Positions 30,387 to 33,759 of a stretch of DNA of 33,759 bases are shown one piece after another; position 1 is the first letter of the stretch, and the number at the start of each line of letters is the position of its first letter. The notes under the pieces were generated by a model that saw only the letters and a program-made list of their open reading frames with translations, was not told where the DNA came from and did not search any database. Source of the stretch: an uncultured Butyricicoccus sp. (GTDB lineage Bacteria > Bacillota > Clostridia > Oscillospirales > Butyricicoccaceae); NCBI GenBank assembly GCA_900547195.1, contig URFQ01000019.1:1-33759 (forward strand), given 5' to 3'. The position numbers and the translations under genes were made by a program.

Positions 30387-31935
30387 GATATTTCCCTCCT
30401 TGCCCCAGCGGTCCCGCCGTGGGCTTTTTCATGTTGAAATCATCCCGCAGGATGTCGTGGACTGCAGCCTCGGGCGCATGCGCCGCCGTGCTCCAGTAGG
30501 TGCAGAAGCCGCGCAAAGCGTCCGGTGCGTGGGTCAGCTCGTGGGGCGTGACCGCCGCGTCCTCCGGCTTCCGTTCGTCGTGCCGCAGGGCGGGCAGCGT
30601 GCGGATCAGGTTTGCGCAGGTGTCGAAGATGCGCAGCCGCGGCAAAGCCGGGCCGGACGCCTGCGGCGCTTCCGCCTCCGTTTCGCTGCACAAAGCCGGG
30701 CCGGACGTTCGCAGGCGGAGCGTTTGCGCGGCTTCGCCACCCCGCGCCTCCTCGTCTTCAACTCGGTTTTGCACGCAAAACCGGCGTGCGCGGTCGCGGG
30801 CTTGCGCCCGCGCGGCTTCGCCGCCCCGCGCCTGTCCGCCCGGCCCCGGCGCCAGAAATTCCCGCACCGCCAGCCATCCGGCCACACGGCTGTTGCCCGT
30901 CTTTGTAAGCGGCACGCCGTTCTCCAAAAACAGCTCCGCCGCGCTTTTTCCCGTGTCCTGCCTGCGGTTCCACAGGTCCGGCGGAGCCAGCCAGGCCTGC
31001 ACCTCGTCGCCGCCGTTCGCCTCCAGCAGCCGCCGCGCCGCCGCGCTGATGATATGTCCCTGGCCGTTTTCCCCTTTTCCGTTGTCCCGTCCCTCGTACA
31101 GCTCCCGGTACACAACGGCGCGCCCCTGCTCGTCCACAGCCACCCAAAGCGCCGCCAGCATGTCCATGCCGTAATCCAGCGTCACATAGCGCCGCCAGTG
31201 CGCCGGGATGCCGTGCGGCCTGCACACATGCACATTGCGGTCAAATTCCGCGAAATACTGGCCCTCGAAAATGTCCCACTGTCCCAGCAGCCACGCCCGG
31301 CGCTGTTCCTCCGGCAGATTTTCCAGCATGCGCACATAGTCCGGGTCGTGCGCCATCAGGGCATGGTTGTCGTACACATTGGCGGCGATAAACACATAGT
31401 CTTCGGGATGCTCCGTCTTTTTGTACCGCCTGTCGATGAACAGCCGCTTCACCCAGGCGTGCCCCACGCCGCCGGGGTTGCAGGTCAGATAAAAGCGCTT
31501 TGGGAAGTCGTTGGCGCCGCGCAGGCATGCCGTCAGCGTGGTGAACTGGAACTCCGTGAACTGCGTGGCCTCGTCCATAAAAATAACGTCGTACTCCTGC
31601 CCCTGGTATTGCAGCACGTCCGCCTCGCTGTCGCAGTATCCAAATACGATGCGGCTGCCATTGGGAAACGTGAAGGATTTGTCCATGTCCCGATACCGCG
31701 CAATCCCCATTAAGTCGGCAATCATTGGCAAAATGTGGTTTTCCCGCAGCTCCGGGAACGTGCGGCGCAAAATCAAAATGCTGATCCCGTTATAAGACAG
31801 TGCAAGCCCGGCAGACTTTTTGCGTACCGCCCAGCTTTTGCCGCCGCCGCGCGCCCCTCCATATGCCACAAACCTTGTGCGCGCTTTAAAAAAAGCAATC
31901 TGTTTTGTGTTTGGCTTTCCAATATTCCATTGCAT
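30376..31935 (-). CDS. terL: Terminase large subunit with C-terminal insert
   Basis: 519 residues. The ATPase has Walker A GGARGGGKS (26-34), Walker B DVIFMDEA (116-123) and coupling motif LTCNPGG (150-156). The nuclease domain starts VTLDYGMD (251-258, D254) and ends THELT-like HELTHAPDALRGFC. Residues about 364-432 are an Arg/Ala/Gly-rich low-complexity stretch (RGGEAARAQARDRARR) that relatives lack by my recollection; the following RLRIFDTCANLIRTLPAL resumes the family. The enzyme cuts and translocates DNA into the prohead through the portal. Confidence 0.93.
   Translation of the reverse strand: MQWNIGKPNTKQIAFFKARTRFVAYGGARGGGKSWAVRKKSAGLALSYNGISILILRRTFPELRENHILPMIADLMGIARYRDMDKSFTFPNGSRIVFGYCDSEADVLQYQGQEYDVIFMDEATQFTEFQFTTLTACLRGANDFPKRFYLTCNPGGVGHAWVKRLFIDRRYKKTEHPEDYVFIAANVYDNHALMAHDPDYVRMLENLPEEQRRAWLLGQWDIFEGQYFAEFDRNVHVCRPHGIPAHWRRYVTLDYGMDMLAALWVAVDEQGRAVVYRELYEGRDNGKGENGQGHIISAAARRLLEANGGDEVQAWLAPPDLWNRRQDTGKSAAELFLENGVPLTKTGNSRVAGWLAVREFLAPGPGGQARGGEAARAQARDRARRFCVQNRVEDEEARGGEAAQTLRLRTSGPALCSETEAEAPQASGPALPRLRIFDTCANLIRTLPALRHDERKPEDAAVTPHELTHAPDALRGFCTYWSTAAHAPEAAVHDILRDDFNMKKPTAGPLGQGGKYRVI
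30641..30850. repeat. GC-rich palindromic insert within terL
   Basis: About 210 bases, in frame. A 17-base direct repeat (CAAAGCCGGGCCGGACG) occurs at 30643 and 30691. A 24-base near-repeat around GCGCGGCTTCGCC with CCCCGCGCCT occurs at 30726 and 30810. There are palindromes such as CGGTTTTGC/GCAAAACCG (30763-30783) and CGCGGGC/GCCCGCG (30795-30811). It interrupts the conserved C-terminal part of the terminase nuclease without breaking the frame. Confidence 0.65.
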
Positions 31936-32255
31936 CAGCCCATCAGCTCCCGCGCTTCATCGGACATCACGATTTGCAGCGTCGCGTCAAGGTTCCCGTC
32001 AATTGGCTGTGTAGCCTTACCGTACACCCTGTCAATCACTGTCTTTGCCGCGTCCATCCGCAGCGCCAGCGGAGCGTCCTCGTCATCTATTGTTTTGATG
32101 AGCAGCTTTGCGGCGGCAGGCGTTGCGGCCTTGAACATGTCCCGCACATCCGGCGGAATTTTAGGCCGCCCCCTCGGGTTTCCGCTTTTTCCCTTTTCAA
32201 ACGGCTTCCCCGGTACGCTCTTCTTTGCTGTTTTCGTGCTGTTAGCAGCAGCCAT
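31935..32255 (-). CDS. Putative small terminase subunit (DUF5681-like)
   Basis: 106 residues. The N-terminus FEKGKSGNPRGRPKIPPDV is the GKSGNPxGRPK motif of DUF5681-type proteins located before large terminases, probably DNA-binding. The rest is helical (FKAATPAAAKLLIKTIDD, LRMDAAKTVIDRVYGK), fitting an oligomeric small terminase. Its stop overlaps the terL ribosome site. It should recognise the packaging signal and deliver it to TerL. Start ATG 32255 follows a G-rich stretch. Confidence 0.8.
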   Translation of the reverse strand: MAAANSTKTAKKSVPGKPFEKGKSGNPRGRPKIPPDVRDMFKAATPAAAKLLIKTIDDEDAPLALRMDAAKTVIDRVYGKATQPIDGNLDATLQIVMSDEARELMG

Positions 32256-32277
32256 CCGCCCACCCCCTTTCAGGCAT

Positions 32278-32310
32278 AAAAAATAGGCCCAGGGTTTCCC
32301 CTAAGCCTAT
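32278..32310 (-). terminator. Intrinsic terminator ahead of TerS
   Basis: On the minus strand ATAGGC, AGGG, a GAAA loop, CCCT and GCCTAT are followed directly by TTTTTT. It lies in the 95-base gap between the candidate regulator (stop at 32351) and TerS, so transcription from upstream should stop here unless antiterminated. I see no convincing promoter in the rest of the gap. Confidence 0.85.
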
Positions 32311-32350
32311 CGTATCAAAAAAGTAGTTGGATTTTGGGCACACTTTTCGT

Positions 32351-32659
32351 CTATATCAAATTCAATTCTTTTGCCAATGCCCAACAAAATTTCCGTTTTT
32401 CTTTGTAAAAAGTCCTGCGGCTTACCGCAAACCCGTAATGCGCCTCCAAAAAATCATACGGCCAGTCCTTTTGATTGATGATGGATAATTTCACCGCGGC
32501 TATAAGCGCCCTGCGCGCCGCGACTGCATCCTTATCAAAGCTTTGCCCAACGCTTTCCTCCGCACGCGCCACAGCTTGCTTATATCGGTCTGGCAGCACA
32601 TCCAGCGCCTCAACAACTCCCGCGCATGCTCGTACAATTCCATGCGGTAGATCATACAT
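32351..32659 (-). CDS. Candidate late transcription regulator (ArpU/RinA position)
   Basis: 102 residues from ATG 32659, with GGAGG 9 bases upstream and a TGATG overlap; a longer start at 32710 has a poorly spaced site. The product is helical: ALDVLPDRYKQAVARAEE, AARRALIAAVKLSIIN, then WPYDFLEAHYGFAVSRRTFYKEKRKF, which reads as a C-terminal helix-turn-helix. Proteins of this size directly before terS often switch on late genes (RinA/ArpU types). That role, and action at the terminator just downstream, is inference. Confidence 0.65.
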   Translation of the reverse strand: MYDLPHGIVRACAGVVEALDVLPDRYKQAVARAEESVGQSFDKDAVAARRALIAAVKLSIINQKDWPYDFLEAHYGFAVSRRTFYKEKRKFCWALAKELNLI

Positions 32660-32943
32660 CAGATAAAACCTCCGCGCATAGCCACATATTTCCCGTAGCT
32701 TATAGGGCATTCTCCGCGCTTTCGGCGCTCGTTGTTATATGTATCCAGCTCCCTTAAAAATGAACCGAGCTTGTCCCGCTCCCTTATTTTCTCGGCTTTT
32801 CTTTTCAATTTTAGTTGTTCTTGTGCTATTTTTTGATTTTCCATTCTTACCTTTTTAGCACATGCATCACAATATTTCCGAGACGAGTTCGGTCTCTTCA
32901 ATATCATCGGAGCACCACACACTTCACACTGTCGCTCAATCAT
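32659..32943 (-). CDS. Zinc-ribbon coiled-coil phage protein
   Basis: 94 residues. ATG 32943 is placed 7 bases after GGAGG; the ATG one codon upstream is equally open. A zinc ribbon occupies the start (RQCEVCGAPMILKRP, KYCDACAKKVR), followed by a charged helix (MENQKIAQEQLKLKRKAEKI). The tail GECPISYGKYVAMRGG is typical of short proteins found just upstream of phage packaging genes. Function unknown; a regulatory or adaptor role is conceivable. Confidence 0.75.
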   Translation of the reverse strand: MIERQCEVCGAPMILKRPNSSRKYCDACAKKVRMENQKIAQEQLKLKRKAEKIRERDKLGSFLRELDTYNNERRKRGECPISYGKYVAMRGGFI

Positions 32944-32956
32944 CATCGCACCTCCA

Positions 32957-33229
32957 TTATTCGCTTGCTTCGTCATTCAAAGCATCTTTCAGTGCATCGG
33001 TATTTGCCAGTAAAATATGCATAACAACATCTGACAGTATGTGCGCAGCGGCAGCAGACTTATCGAAAGCCTGCATATTGTAATAACCGATTACTGTGTC
33101 GGTTGCATCATCTGATAAGCCAACCATCGCAATTTTATTTATTCTACGCTTTGCAAACTCATGCAGTGCTTCTGTAACCATCTCACTGTATGGTTGCGTC
33201 ATATCATTGCTTATGATAATCGTGCTCAT
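32957..33229 (-). CDS. Small acidic phage protein, unknown function
   Basis: 90 residues from ATG 33229, with GGGAGGTG 7 bases upstream; the longer start is not supported. It begins STIIISNDMTQPYSEMVTEAL and continues with a helix (HEFAKRRINKIAMVGLSDD), then VIGYYNMQAFDKSAAAAHILSDV and an Ala/Asp/Leu-rich C-terminal helix. The IAMVGLSDDATDTVIGYY stretch resembles short phage proteins that accompany packaging genes. No family name known to me. Confidence 0.7.
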   Translation of the reverse strand: MSTIIISNDMTQPYSEMVTEALHEFAKRRINKIAMVGLSDDATDTVIGYYNMQAFDKSAAAAHILSDVVMHILLANTDALKDALNDEASE

Positions 33230-33335
33230 TATCGCACCTCCCTGAAACCACCAGACACGCCCACATAACAATAGGGCAGGACAGCAGTAATACAATTCCC
33301 ACAGCCTTTGCGAAAGCTAACATCATTACAAGCAT
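33204..33335 (-). CDS. 43-residue single-pass membrane peptide
   Basis: ATG 33335 with GGGCGG 7 bases upstream, stop at 33204. The product is one hydrophobic helix (AFAKAVGIVLLLSCPIVMWA) with a short charged tail (RCDNEHDYHKQ). It overlaps both neighbours by a few to about 25 bases, as is usual for phage small genes. Such peptides can be antiholin-like or membrane regulators; no evidence decides. Confidence 0.5.
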   Translation of the reverse strand: MLVMMLAFAKAVGIVLLLSCPIVMWACLVVSGRCDNEHDYHKQ

Positions 33336-33679
33336 AGCGTATCCGCCCTGTATACACGCTCTGGCCTATCACATGTTGCTGGAGGTTCCAATGCTTTTCC
33401 ACCTTGAGCGATAAACTTTTCCGCTTCTTCCCATCGGTCGCACAGCGGAACACTGTCCTGTTCCTTGAGCCATTCGGCATACAGTAGCCATTCAGCTATG
33501 TCTATATCCGCAATCGCGGTTGCAGCCTTATGCATACCACACCAAAAAATATAGTTATCTTCCGGCACAGCAACATCATATTTCCTACAATGCTCTGTGA
33601 ATTTCTTTTTATTGAGTGAACGCAGTGCCTTATTGCGCTCGGATACAAATTTTTTAATATCTGGTCTATATGCTTTCAT
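33326..33679 (-). CDS. Early/middle phage protein, unknown function
   Basis: 117 residues from ATG 33679, with GAGGAGG 7 bases upstream. It is charged and soluble: MKAYRPDIKKFVSERNKALR, then KYDVAVPEDNYIFWCGMHKA and an AIADIDIAEWLLYAEWLKEQ helix. I recognise this layout (DERNxAL...FWxGxHKA) in many clostridial phage genes ahead of the packaging module, without known function. It is the first complete gene from the right end of the window. Confidence 0.75.
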   Translation of the reverse strand: MKAYRPDIKKFVSERNKALRSLNKKKFTEHCRKYDVAVPEDNYIFWCGMHKAATAIADIDIAEWLLYAEWLKEQDSVPLCDRWEEAEKFIAQGGKALEPPATCDRPERVYRADTLCL

Positions 33680-33691
33680 TTTGCGGCCTCC

Positions 33692-33759
33692 TCACACATT
33701 TTTACGGACTGTAAAGTTAAATGAAAGTTGAGGACCCGTCAGCCCTTCTGGTACAATGG
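33692..33759 (-). CDS. Possible 3' end of a gene running off the right edge
   Basis: The minus-strand frame from the window end reads IVPEGLTGPQLSFNFTVRKN and stops at TGA 33692, immediately before the ribosome site of the next gene. That position is what a coupled operon gene end would look like. If the ends are joined as they stand, the frame continues only to a TAG at 26-28 without a start codon, so it may be non-coding, or a few bases may be missing at the junction. Confidence 0.3.
   Translation of the reverse strand, partial: IVPEGLTGPQLSFNFTVRKNV
33708..33738. repeat. Right arm of terminal inverted repeat
   Basis: Plus-strand ACTGTAAAGTTAAATGAAA followed by AGGACCC is the inverted counterpart of 20-51. 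In a joined circle the two arms lie about 40 bases apart and the dyad centre falls on the end junction (within about one base). Confidence 0.6.

Overview
The window reads as an essentially complete temperate phage genome of a gut-type Clostridia host (Oscillospirales-like Firmicutes). The evidence is the gene families: XRE repressor with ImmA-type peptidase, DUF4373 replication protein, XF1762 protein, XkdX, Cph1-type holin, large serine integrase, DUF5681-like small terminase, strong GGAGG ribosome sites and ATGA gene overlaps. There are no tRNA, rRNA or obvious host metabolic genes. The absence of a tape-measure gene and of a long-tail tube cassette, plus a 1740-residue and a 378-residue protein after the fibre and lysis genes, suggests a podovirus-like particle that ejects internal proteins; this is inference.

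Layout. (1) 9.0 kb down to 40, minus strand: early operon. From its promoter at about 9135-9163 it encodes a Cro-like regulator, a microprotein, a membrane protein, a winged-helix protein, a DUF1071 annealing protein, a NinB-like protein, an HNH-like protein, SSB, a DUF4373 replication initiator, a DnaB-type helicase, a RusA resolvase, and then a run of small zinc-ribbon and accessory genes, two of them visibly broken. (2) 9.2-13.1 kb, plus strand: lysogeny module with CI-like repressor, ImmA-like metallopeptidase, a chimeric membrane/zinc protein followed by an out-of-frame second copy of its C-terminal domain, and a serine integrase with a candidate attP dyad and a bidirectional terminator behind it. 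A small minus-strand unit (microprotein, strong promoter, putative small RNA) sits inside this module. (3) 33.7 kb down to 13.2 kb, minus strand: four to five small genes, a candidate late regulator, terminator, TerS, TerL, portal, scaffold, major capsid, decoration protein, connector, tail protein, collagen-like fibre, XkdX, M23 endolysin, holin, and the two large presumed ejection proteins.

How it fits together. Early and late genes point the same way and become one continuous minus-strand series if the window ends are joined, while the integrase lies in the middle. This is what a circular or virion form looks like, not an integrated prophage with the integrase beside an att site. The two ends carry an imperfect inverted repeat whose centre falls on the end-to-end junction, a candidate cos/packaging site. 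Operator repeats around 9029, 9103 and 9167 probably set the lysis/lysogeny switch, and a terminator just ahead of TerS may gate late expression.

Most unusual features: the chimeric DUF2569/zinc-ribbon/Ada-like membrane protein interrupted at an A8 tract, two paralogous roughly 40-residue microproteins, the antisense promoter/small RNA, GC-rich palindromic inserts inside terL and its neighbour, a UGA at a zinc-ligand cysteine position, and a tRNA-like mini-hairpin.
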